Shown: positions 47,579 to 59,000 of the stretch, piece by piece | Numbering within the stretch: position 1 is the stretch's first letter | How the letters are laid out: each line of letters starts with the position of its first letter | From: Neckera pumila | Taxonomy: Eukaryota > Streptophyta > Bryopsida > Hypnales > Neckeraceae | Length of the DNA stretch: 64,000 nucleotides | Assembly (NCBI GenBank): GCA_963969595.1 | Contig: OZ018417.1 | Span: forward strand, 9,364,501-9,428,500 | Reading direction: 5' to 3' | Position numbers and translations under genes: made by a program | Notes under the pieces: model-generated | Told to the model about the DNA's origin: nothing | The model's input: the letters and a program-made list of their open reading frames with translations, nothing else | Database searches by the model: none

Positions 47579-47903
47579 ATAGGTCTAGGAATCGCCCATT
47601 TAAGAGCTGAAAGTGGATTTGGGGGAGGCGAAACTTCTTGAAATAATTTGCTGTATATTTTCCTTGAAACACAAGAGGAATTGACATCTAATCCAAGTTC
47701 TTTCATATTTTTTGGAGCTTTCTAGAGTTAGTCATGAAATTCTGAAGTTGAAGTGGCATAGGGCTTTAAAATTGCCCACCCCTTATAATGTACATTGTTT
47801 GTACATTGCTGAAGGCTATGAAAAAGCAACATGTACAAGCAGTGTACATTTGAGTAGGATAGGCGATTTTAGAGCCTGTACAATTTCAGAGCTTGTTACC
47901 TTA
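47579..47903. mobile_element. TIR element, copy 2 (same family as 42500-42815)
   Basis: Shares TAAGAGCTGAA, AAACTTCTT, TTTTCCTTGAAA, TTTCATATTTTTTG and GTACATT words in the same order as copy 1 over ~250 bp. The ends are eroded: left TAGGTCTAGGAATCGCCCAT, right near CTTGTTACCTTA. Boundaries are approximate. Confidence 0.6.
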
Positions 47904-48432
47904 CCTCCTCGGTCTTGGGTTGTAGTCGGACGTTCACAGTCTTAAATCGTGTGGACAGCTTGTTACCGCCACTTTTGCTATTGTGCCTATTGTACACAAA
48001 ATAGTAAAATTAGGTTGTCCTATACTAATTTTTTAACATTCAACACTATATAAATATGTACAAAGAATGCAATAATGAAGGAACTAATATGTGTGTTGTA
48101 TGGGTTGGTGCACTATTCATGGCTCGGGTTTCGAAAATTGCATGCGCCTCCATGTGGACAAGCAGTGGCTCATGAGCTAATTTCTCTTAGTGAAAGCTAC
48201 CTAATTGTTCAATTTCACTATTTTATATAGTTGCTATTATTAGACTAGTCAAATTTTCACTTTTTTTTGTTGGCAGTTGAAACGAGGCTTCACTGCACGC
48301 ACTAAAGAATCTCATATTTGTAATGGAGTTAATATTTCTTAATTGCCACAATCTCTCAAGTTTATCACTAGGTTGAAATTTACACATAGACCAATGTGGA
48401 GGTTCCTTTTGTGATTTTTTTTCTTTGAAAAT

Positions 48433-48443
48433 TTGTTTGTAAA
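48433..48443 (+). repeat. Left target-site duplication of the SINE
   Basis: TTGTTTGTAAA, repeated at 48707-48717 directly after the poly(A) tail of the SINE. Confidence 0.8.
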
Positions 48444-48706
48444 TGGTCTGCAATGACCTTAAACTATCTTGGGTGATGTCCAGGTGGTAGGGACTTCCGT
48501 TGGGATCCAAGAGGTCCCTAGTTCCATTCCCCATGCTGACGTGCTTGTGTAGGGACTCTTCGTGCTAGTGCAGGAGGAGTTGGTTTGTCCCTCTACTTGG
48601 TCTTGACAGCAATTAAGTCCATGGATTGCCATGGTAGTGTTAGGTCAGTCCTTGCTGCGGCCCTCGAAGGTTGTAAGTTTCAAAAGAAAAAAAAAAAAAA
48701 AAAAAA
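48444..48706 (+). mobile_element. tRNA-derived SINE with poly(A) tail
   Basis: A 263-bp element between 11-bp direct repeats. Near its 5' end are a box-A-like TGTCCAGGTGG and a box-B-like AGTTCCATTCC with near-tRNA spacing. The 3' end is an A-run of about 20 (48685-48706). These are the marks of a Pol III-transcribed SINE mobilised by LINE machinery. It has no coding sequence. The family relationship to Au-type plant SINEs is a guess from the CCAAGAGGTCCCTAGTTC stretch. Confidence 0.8.
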
Positions 48707-48717
48707 TTGTTTGTAAA

Positions 48718-51700
48718 CTTTAAAGTTTCTTTCTATATTAGTGGTGATCTCTTACATATTAATTTATTGAAATGAATTGTATTAATATCTATTGATTTCA
48801 TTTTTGAAATCATAAAAGATCCTGATGGCATATTCTTTTGATAATGCAAAGAAACATATATTATTGTGTAAAGCACTTCTAACCTTTTGACCAACCTTTC
48901 ATCAATTTGTCTATAATGCATTATGTTGCTAGCAATTTGAATTTGCACATTTGTGTAATGTCCTTTCATTCAAAATAAAGAAACTAAAGAACAATTAAAC
49001 AGATTGTTATATTAATACAATAAAATAAAATATTAAAAAAATTTAACTTTTAAAAATTAATTGAATTCATCATTTACGCATCAAAGGACATTGAGGACAA
49101 TAAGTATACAATGGATGACTTTCTCTAGTAGAAACTTGAAATGCACCTATTTGTTCAAAAATTGAATCATTTTGGATTAAGTGCTTTTTAATAACATGGT
49201 ATTCTTTTTGGGTTAATTTTAGTGAAGGTCAAAATTAGACTCGCTAATATTCTTTTCTTTAAGAAAATTTAAAGTGCATTAGGTGATAAAAAAATATACA
49301 TGACTAAAGCCATGGATTTTGAAACCAAATGATTGAAGCCATGAAGTTTGAAGCTACACAACTCAAACCTTGACTCAACCCTTAAAGGACCAAATTTTTG
49401 GGCAACTCTTTAAGCATAGAAGTACTCACTATATTTTTTGGATTTTTTTGGATGTAAAAACAAGGAATACTTTGCCACTTTACCAAAGTTTTTTACAATG
49501 GGATTTGCCTATGAGGAATTATGGGAGGAAATGCCATTTTTGGTGGACGAGAGGAGGGGGAAGAGCATAGCCATAGTTATTTATGCTAGAGCAAAATTTG
49601 CATTACAATGCCTAAAGGAGCTTGGGCCTGGGGAGATCACTGTCAGTTTTTTAGAAAACTACGTGACTTAAAAGATAGGGTCCATTAATTAAAAGCAGAG
49701 AAATTTTATATAATATGTAGGGCTACTATGGGGTCCATGAATGCTATATATTCTATTATATATAAATTTGAATATAGAAAAACATCATGTAGTAGGAATT
49801 TTTATTAATAAATTAGCCTTACAAGTAGAGTCTGTGCAAAATTTTATAGTACAATGAGTGTAGATGTGGGCAGATAATTTCATGTAGATGATAAAATGGA
49901 TATAGTCAAGAAAATCTACAATGAAGGGTGGTTGATTGAAATTGTGCCACGGTACTAGTAGTGCATATATCAAAAAAATTATGTATAAACGTAAGGCATT
50001 GACCAAAAGTGGCAGAAAAATGTCACATTGTACAAATAATGAGTTTACCTAATTACCTTAGTAGGTCATTGAACTAATAATTGTACAAAATGAGGATAGA
50101 ATTTATAATTTGTTTAACTTCATTCTTTGAAGCCATAAATGTTAAATACACTCATATTGAATGGGATGTTTACAGGATAGTTTTAATGGGGATTTTGAAG
50201 TGTTCAATAGTAACTTGTTGTTAATCCCTAAAGGACAGAGGGTGTTTTGAAAGAGAAAAAGTCCAAAGTTGCACATTTTTTTATGCATTGTCTAAAATTA
50301 AAAATTAACTAATCTTTTCAAATTTCAACCATACAAAAATGTGTTAAACAAATAATGCAATGTGTGGAAAAAATTTCAGCCTATTTGACCACATGGATTG
50401 AAAGTTCATAATGTTTGAAGTGAGATGTTTTTTTGTTTTATTTTTTTCTTACAAAATAAAGCCAGCAGACTTCAAGCCCTCCTAGAATAAATTTTTTGCT
50501 CTACACAAAGATGAAGATTTTGGCCATTCATACATATATGATGTTAAGTTAAGTATAGTTTTTCATACTTGTGAAAAATTTTAGAAACAAATATAGAGTC
50601 TAGTTTACTCTAAAACAACCTACAATGTAAAGAGGTTAAGTGCTCTTGCAATACACTAGTCATTTTTTGATGACTTCTTGTGCAATGAGTAAATTTTTTG
50701 TTTGAAATCTAAACAATAAAAGTTAGAGACAAAAAGTTGGAATACAATTGAGTTATTCGTAAAGTAGGCTAAACTGGGGTTTAAACTCGTCAGTTTTGCA
50801 AAAAAGCAGGATGAGTCCAGAAAGTTGTACACAGTCGGGACAAAACTGGGTGTGAAACTAAATTTTGCATCAAAATGGTGCTTAAGAAGATTTGGACCCC
50901 ACTTTTGAGGTCATGGGTCGTAGGTTGCTTAAAAAAGCCTGACGGTTCAGTTGGAGATGCCTTTCTATAGTCCACTTGTTTCCAAAAAAGTCCCACTCAA
51001 ACTAGTTCGGACTTTACAAATAACTCAAATATGTGGGAAAATTTTCAAAAACTTTGACTTCACATATGCAAGATAATAGAGCTTGAAGTAGAAGAAAATG
51101 TTTATTATTGAAGCCATCCCAACATAGCTAATAAAATTTGACTCCTCCGTTTATGATTTGAGAACTAAATAATTTTTTATAATTGTATTCCATATTTTAT
51201 TAATTACATACATGCCAAATTTCAAAAGTTGATGAGCATTGTTTCAAACGGTGCCCAAAAGATGCCCAAATTGCTTGAACTACCAAAAATATTCAAGGCA
51301 ACATAACTTTTGTTTTGGGTATTCAATTTTAAAAACTATGATCTCATTAAAGGGTACATGTTCACACCTTGTATCAAAATTTTGTGAACAATCTACCCAA
51401 ATTGACTTCTTAATTAGATCCTATCCGAATCAAAGCATTTCTCTAAGATTTTTTTAGACTCATAAATTTGTTCTAGTATATAAGAAGGTGGTAGCAATTA
51501 GAAATAATTGCCCCATTAGTTTTAGAAAATTCAGCATTAAATTCAAAGAAACCAAAATATTTGGCAACTATCTCACACAACTTCAAATGCCACTTACTTC
51601 GTACAAATAGAAATTAGAAGAAAAGCTTGTTATACAAGAAAAATGGTACGAGGTAAAACAATTCCAAGGAATATGCAGAAATTAGAATAAGTAGGAGCAT

Positions 51701-52627
51701 AAATGCTCGTAGACAAGTAAAAAATAGGAATTTTGTTGAAAGTAAAATTTCAACATTCATTTTTGGCATAGTAGAATAAATTGTTCTAGAAAATTTTGAA
51801 CTAAAAAATTTGAAAAATCAAAATAACTTACACCTCTAAGAAGACGTCTGAGGTTTTAAGTCTCTAATCAAAATTTATGGGCAAAATTCAGAAAAGAGGT
51901 TTGAAAATCTCAAAAAAAATGTCCATAACAACCCACTTCCAAGACCCCCAACTAACCTGGCTCCCAAGACCCCCACTAAATTTGCTCTCAAGGCCCTACT
52001 GATTTATTTCCCAAAGTGCCTCTAAACCTCAAAAATGACCACTAACATGTGCTCATAGAGAGCCTAGCTCTACATCAACAACAAACCCTGTAAGCATTGA
52101 GAGAGAAAATTTGCCAAAAAGAATTTCCACTCCAAGTGTTAGTTGAATAATGGATTGTCCTTGCTGCTTAAAATTAAATATTTTTTGAAGGAAATTTGTG
52201 TGAGAAGTGGATAGCTATGCCAATGAAGTAAAGGAATCACTTGAATGATCAAAGTAGAAAAGATCATCCATCATTAGAAGGGATTTGGGGGCCTTGGAGG
52301 GCCGTTTCAAGCCCATTTCCAAATTTGGCCCAACCTTGTGAACAGCGGTAGAGACTATCAAATTTATTTTTTTCAAAACAAAATAAAAAAATTCAAAAAT
52401 GACGTGGCAGTTGCTGTACTATGTCAGCCAGTTGATGCAGCTGTGCTCTCTCAAACTGGGAACGCAAGGGAACTTGCAGCCCTCCAAGGCCTCCAAATCC
52501 CATTTAATGTTTTGTTGCTTCTTCACAACAATCTAAAAGGTGGCCCTTCTCCAAAGTATGATGTATTTAACTACTTTTGGACTATTCAATGAATTTTGGA
52601 CTAAGCATCTGTATCCAAAACATTAAG
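48718..52627. other. AT-rich intergenic DNA
   Basis: Mostly AT-rich with only short frames. The overlapping frames at 49370-49671 (+) are the longest in the left part and show no domain I know. About 51735-51900 contains a diverged piece of the foldback family of 29797-30304. Confidence 0.5.
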
Positions 52628-52762
52628 AGATCTCCCGATGTTTGTATAGATCCCCCAATGTTTGTATAGATCTTCCAATGTTTGTATAGACCTCCCAATG
52701 TTTTAAATTGATCCCCCAATGAAAATTTAGATCTCCCAATGTTTTGGATAGATCCCTTAATG
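52628..52762. repeat. ~20-bp minisatellite, about seven copies
   Basis: Unit GATCYYCCAATGTTTGTATA, later copies diverged (for example GATCCCCCAATGAAAATTTA). It lies about 600 bp upstream of the SAUR gene. Confidence 0.8.
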
Positions 52763-52945
52763 CCTAAACGAGAGATCTTCCAATGATCATTATGAATTTT
52801 GGACTTTCAAAAGTCCAGAAGTAGTTTTAAAGTCTATTTTAAGCATCAAGATCCGATTCCACAAATAGTTATTTATAATTTTTCAATAAAAGAATTTGTG
52901 CAAAGTTGTCCATTGCAAACTTGATTGTTTAATGTTTAAGAAAAG

Positions 52946-53075
52946 ACTAAAAGACCTTTCTTTTTTTCCCTTCTCCAAAGTAAAAGCCCTTTATGAATGT
53001 TAAAAAAAATAATAAAAGACCATTTCCTTTTTCTCCTTCTCCAAAGTAAAAGCCCTTTGTGAATGTTTCAAAAAA
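52946..53075 (+). promoter_or_regulatory. 66-bp tandem duplication upstream of SAUR
   Basis: TTCTCCAAAGTAAAAGCCCT, continuing TTRTGAATGTT, starts at 52971 and again at 53037. It is ~300 bp before the SAUR start codon, so it may lie within the promoter. No standard auxin-response element was recognised in it. Confidence 0.55.
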
Positions 53076-53346
53076 AGAAAAAGACGTTTTCATTTTTTCC
53101 AACACCAAATACCTACAAAAGACATCACCTCCTTCATTTTATTACTCATACCATATTGATAGATCAACATTATCATTTGATTACTTCCATCACGTCCACT
53201 ATTCTTCAATTATAGTGTGCATTTACACACCATTCTTCATCCTCGGGTTTAAAGGAAAGCATTTTATTGTGTTGTAAAGAGCACCAACTTTAGTAACTCA
53301 CCTAGATATCAAAATTTGTTAATATCAAATATAAACCCTTAGAATC

Positions 53347-53757
53347 ATGGAGAAATTTGGCAAGCAATTGCAAACAACATTGCACAAGGTGCAAGACAAG
53401 TTTTCATCCGGTCACAACATCTACGTCAAGCTTAAAGATGAAGACGCTCTTCTGCCTAATGATGTCCCTAAAGGATACTGTGTTGTGTTCGTTGGTGATG
53501 AGATGCGTCAATTTGTGATCCAAACCAAGATCCTCCACCATCATCTCTTCCAAGTGTTGTTGGTAAAGTCGGCTGAAGAGTTTGGATACAACCCTAATAG
53601 AGGCTTGATTATGGATTGTGATGTCCCATTTTTCAAGTGTCTCATACGTCTCATTGAGACTAGCAGCCCATCCGTTTTGGAACATCGAATTGCAACAGGA
53701 GCCTTCAGCCTTTACACCAACAAGACCACTTACCATACCAACTGGATTGATTGTTAA
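53347..53757 (+). CDS. SAUR: SAUR-family auxin-responsive protein
   Basis: Single-exon gene, 136 aa, stop TAA, as is normal for SAURs, which are small intronless genes. The core domain (about residues 36-100) has VPKGYCVVFVGDEMRQFVI, then HHHLFQVLLVKSAEEFGYN and a GLIMDCDVPFFKCLI stretch, all classic SAUR positions. The family inhibits PP2C-D phosphatases and thereby activates plasma-membrane H+-ATPases to promote cell expansion (family knowledge). The N-terminus (MEKFGKQLQTTLHKV) is short and basic. No neighbouring SAURs are present, unlike the tandem clusters of flowering plants. The upstream region contains minisatellite and duplication features. Confidence 0.92.
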   Translation: MEKFGKQLQTTLHKVQDKFSSGHNIYVKLKDEDALLPNDVPKGYCVVFVGDEMRQFVIQTKILHHHLFQVLLVKSAEEFGYNPNRGLIMDCDVPFFKCLIRLIETSSPSVLEHRIATGAFSLYTNKTTYHTNWIDC

Positions 53758-54299
53758 TATTGTACCATAAATTTACTATTTTAGAATACACAATGCAAAT
53801 AATAGAAGATCAGTACCTTATCTTCCTTGAGCAAACTCTTGGCACCCAGCCTGGTTTGCAAAGCATGGACCTGTAGCTTGGTGCTTTTATATCACATAAG
53901 GTAGTTTGTCCATATTTAAAACTATTGTAAGGGAGGCAACCCTATTTCTGCTCACTTAAGCAATTCGACAGTGTTGCAGCATGGAGAAGTTAATTGCAGA
54001 ATTTTTCCAAGTTGCAGAAATAGGATTCTGGAAGGTTGCAAATTTTCCAGAATTTTTCTTTGCAAAATGTAATTATTACAAATTTTTTGGTTGAAGATTC
54101 TTTTTGTTGCATTCTGGTCCTATAGGCTGTCTTGTTTCCGATCAAAGAGGAGTTGCAAAATTGTTTAGTGTTGTAACCAATCACGATGCGCCACGATTGT
54201 ATCAGATGTGATCATTTTTTCTTCCCTCCCTGCACGGAAAGAGAACACCCTACTTGCACGCAAATGGGACAGTGATCAGAAATGGGACCTCTGACCTTA
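53758..54299. other. SAUR 3' UTR and spacer
   Basis: No gene or element recognised before the Tourist MITE. Confidence 0.5.
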
Positions 54300-54438
54300 G
54301 GGCCTCTTCACACTATGGCCGTCCAAATTGAGAGTCCGTTGTTTCCACCAATCATATTACAGGGTCCGTCAATTCCACGAATCATATTGCAGAGTTCCAC
54401 AGCCTCTTGACTTGGACGGCCATAGTGTGAAGAGGCCT
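54300..54438. mobile_element. Tourist-type (PIF/Harbinger) MITE, 139 bp
   Basis: The terminal inverted repeats GGCCTCTTCACACTATGGCC + GTCCAA match exactly over 26 bp at both ends. TTA lies on each side (54297-54299 and 54439-54441), the usual 3-bp target duplication of this superfamily. The interior is non-coding. Confidence 0.85.
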
Positions 54439-54441
54439 TTA

Positions 54442-56061
54442 GTGCTCGATGCTCTGAAATCGATTAAAACTTTTGTAGTGCTGGATGTTCTGAGATCGTT
54501 TAATCAACATAAGTATATACAGCTCATGTGTGTACACAGTGATGATGTATTGTACTGTACCAACATTATGAATAGAACAATAGTAATTTGGTTGTGTGCA
54601 CGCTTTTAGTGTGGAAAATTTAGTCATATTCACTGTACATAATTCAAACCCTCAACAAAAATTATAAGATCCTTCAACCTCTAATTCCCAAGGCCATTTT
54701 TCTGTCAAAAACCACTCAAAATTGCCACATATGCTGCTTTCATCCAAGAACACAAAGAAACATTTTTTTAGAATCTAACCATAGGGTCTTGTACTTCACT
54801 TGTTCGAGATCATGTGGTAAAAAATTTCATGAAGTTTGACCTCATAGATTGGAAGATATTAGCATTCAAAGTTGAAAAAGAAAGTTTTTTGGAACAGTAG
54901 ACTGCAATTTTAGATGACTTTGACCGCCATTTGTGGAAATCTTTTATAGTATAGACTTTGAATTTCAAATTTTTTATGTTGAAGAATTGAGTTGAAAGTC
55001 TAGGATGAAAATTTAAAAAAAAAACACTTGATTTTCAATTTTTAAAAAATTGTTAACTAGAAGTAGGTCCAAGATTGACAAAAATATTAAATCTTTAATA
55101 GCTCTAAGATGGGATTAAAACACAATAATCCCAATGGTGAGATTGTTTTAGCAAGCAAACACAAACTTGTCAAACAATTTTATTTTAATTTTTTTTTAAA
55201 TGGCATTTAGAAATGAATCCTACAAGTTATTTTTTCAAGAAGATGCTCTAATTGCCCAGAAAACAAGATTACCTATAACTTTCTCATTATTAGTCCAAAT
55301 AGAATGAATCAAAGCTTCACATGTAGACAAAAACATAATATTTTAGGGAAAAAAAAATTAAAAATTTATTGACTTTTTGCAATTTTTTTGATGCTGCTCG
55401 CCAAGTTCAGTTCTAGACTTTTTGTAGTATAACTTTTGCTCCCAGTCACCAATTGAAATAAAAATTATATTCCCACAAAGCTAATCAATTTTCTATCTTA
55501 TGAGAAGGTTTCACAAAATTTCATAAAAAATTGAGGTCACAAGAACCGGCCCGAAATCCAACTTGTCCCTCAAGGGGACAATGGGACTTTAGGGGTTAAT
55601 TAGGGATATTAGTATCACAGAACGAATGGTTCACTTGTTTGCTTGCTCTCTTCTAGCAAATTTGAAATCATGCTCTTTTTTTATCTCACATAAGTGTTTT
55701 GAGACTGTAATCCCATTAGATTAGTTACAAGCTTCTAAATTCAAACAAATATTCAATTTCAAATCTCTCGTAAGATATTGGAATTTTTCTTATGCCATTC
55801 TGTGATCGAATGAGGAAGATCAAACAAAACCCGGAACCTTTCCAAATATGTGTCGCAGCATTTTATTGAGCGCCTCGGCAATAGAAGAGAGTAAAAAGGT
55901 TTGCTATACTTGCAAACACAAATCTTTCAAACTCTGTGAAATTTACAAAATAGTTACTCATAACTACAACTTTTTGAGTTCCTATTAAAGTTAATAGTCG
56001 AGATACAATTCAAGCAAATTCACCCTTTCCCGTGCCTGCCCTCAAATCCGTATGACTTCCC
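54442..56061. other. AT-rich intergenic DNA, includes CCD1 3' UTR side
   Basis: No coding frame of note and no element ends found. The right end adjoins the CCD1 stop codon. Confidence 0.5.
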
Positions 56062-59000
56062 TTACGAAGCTTGTACTCCACTTTGCATCTTCAGTTGATC
56101 CTGCACAAAACATTCAACAAAATCCAAACTCAGTGTAACTTGCATTCTTTCTGATACACTTGACTGTCAAATCAGTCGAATTGAATCAAGGATTTGCAGA
56201 ATTCTAAGTATCATGAGGAAGGGGTTAACCTCTGGCACAAAAATTGCATGGAATCCATAAGGAACCCTGTTTGGCAACTTCACAACTGCCACCGGTTCTG
56301 CTGCCATGGTCTTGGCATCAACAATCACAGCCTCCGAAATCCTGCCAAAAGTGTCAGTGAATTCAACATCACAACCTACATCTTTGAAATAAGGTATTCA
56401 AACGATTAGACTATTTCAAGTACTTGTAGCCAACTACATAAAATAATCTTCTCCACGATTCATGAAGTGGTCTTTCTATGGTCACAATGCACAAGCCTCT
56501 CTACGTATTGAAGGAAGGCCTCTATGTGATCATATGTGACCCCTTATGAATGTTGTCTAAAGTTTAGGAGATAGTCTAATTTAATTGAAATTAGATTGAG
56601 TTCGAATGAGGACATACTACATATAAATTGAATACTTGAATTCCAAGGGAAGATGTTATTGAATCACAAAATATATCTTTTTGTGTAAGCAAAAGTGCAG
56701 CAAAACAGAAAATTGATTTTAGTTCATACCCATTGTTCTCGTCATGCACAAAAGTGATCAAGTAGCCGTCATCTTCCTCTGTCTCTGGCTCAGTGGAACG
56801 AGGCACAAATATCGCTTCTCCTCCAAACCTCCCAGGACCATAAACAAATAGACCTTCAAGATTACCTCCTACTGTTGCACCTAGTCCAAACTGTGGCTCT
56901 CGAAGAAGATTGTACTTCGCAATAGCGTATCCACGGTGCTTTTCATCAAACACTAATCCGTACGAGTAGGAATGTTTTCTGCACAATGATAACCAGGGTA
57001 CGAAAATTCAATAATTCATGATATGTAGAAATATTGAGAAAGAAAAATAGAAACACATAAACTAAATGCTTTCAATCACAAGTTCTGTAACATGTATAGC
57101 TCAAAGATGTTGGCAATCACTTAGAAACTTATGTATTATGATGTTAACAAGAAGTGCTCAAATGGCCCAAAGAGGTCTCTTCCATTTAGGAAGCTGCAAG
57201 AGAGGTAACAAATGTACCAATTACTAGAAGAAAGCATACCCTTTTAACAACTTTTAACAGTAGAAATGTGTTTTGAAAGTTACTAAGATCAAATAAATTA
57301 GTTTCCAAAGTGGACTTCCTATCTAGAGCTTGAGCACTGAGGGGGGAATTTTGTCCTAAGAAAATAAAAACATTTGTAGCAAAGTTTCTTTGAAACTGAA
57401 ATCACCAATCAGACTACTTCAACTTCAATTGCGTACCTTCCGACATATTTCTCATTGATGGTTGGAAAGTCCATGATCAGTTCACCCAACTTCTTCTGTT
57501 TCGTCTCACCAGTCTTCAGGTTCATTCTGAACTGATACCTTCAGTGTCAACATATTTGGTTGAGTACCAGAACGTAGCATGTCATAGGTTAAGCGGAAGA
57601 GCAATAATTCAGAGGGCACAGCAAAAAGCTCCGACTAGGATTGAACATCTCAGGAACAATTTCCTCTGAAACCAATAGCATGGCTTACAATGCCTGTTCA
57701 ACTTGTGGCTTGTCGTCAAGAAAAAAAGCAAGATCAGGTTCAGATAGTCGGCATGAATACAGTACAATTTCATCGCCCTCCTCCCACGAACTTACTGAAA
57801 CATCCAAGCAACCAAATCTGTCAATCTGACCAAGGTGACCACATCTCTTACGGAGTCAATATAACCAAACCAAATGTGCACTATGTTGATGCTGTACTAG
57901 AGAAATTTATAGTTCTGATCGGAAGAAACATGCGTGTCAAGACTCTACAAGAAATTGGAGAGTCCACAAAGCATACAAGAGATTGAAAGACAACATTATT
58001 GTAACAAATCAAACCACCCATGAGAGCCTCTAAACTCACCAGTATGATAAATATAGCATGGTGGAATGGTGAACCATTTGAGCTGGGATTCATTGGTGGC
58101 GTATCGCGGAAGCACTCCAAATCTGGCTTCCTTCTTTTCATCAAAGCTTATCGCCATCTTTCCCTTGACCATGCCCTACAACAAACCATGGACACAAATA
58201 TAGATTGACCTATACTTTACTTAAATCATGCAAGACAAAGTAAAAGCAAACTGAAGGTTACAACGATCAGAAAAGGCTTTCCTGCACCATAGAAGACCAT
58301 ACTATGATCATTGTGACCACAAGGAACAGTAATTGCTAAGGCAATGCCAATATTTTGTCAAAGGTTGTAACTTAAAAGAAGTGATAGCTTACCTCGGGAT
58401 CCAAAATCATAGGAAGGTCCATGAAAATGGCATAATTTTCAGTGATGGCAAAGTCGTGCATCATGACGCCCCTAGGTAGAGTAACGACGGTAGCTTTCGA
58501 CATCACTCCCTCTTTGGATACAACATGATAGTAAACGTGCGGTTCGCTTATCTTATAGCCAAAAGTAAACAACTCGCCTGCAATGACATTGCAGGACAAA
58601 ACTAAGTAACTCTGTCCACTCAACAATCAATGAGCAGCAAATTCCGCAATATGAATCTCTCTTCCCTTACTTTCAGTTTCTCTTTGCTACAAAAAGCTCT
58701 CATTCATCCACTTAAAGAAGTTAGGGTCATTGACTACCTAATGCAACTCCATCGGCACACATGACTCCAAAGTGATAAAAACTGAAAGTTCGGTTGATAG
58801 TTTTGTTCATCATGTCGATAACCCTGAGTGCCTAATTTGATAGACATCAATTTACCAGTAACGGGATCCAATTTGGGGTGAGCAGTCATGGTAGGTCCAA
58901 GTCGGCCTTCGTAACACTCACGTCCCATAGTCTCCAAATCACCATCTTCCAACACCTTGATAATGTCTACAGCCAGCAACAATTTCAGACAATTCTTTGA

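Noticed and set aside
49370..49671. Overlapping plus-strand frames as a small gene
   Set aside because: No known domain, no splice context and AT-rich surroundings; could not be supported.
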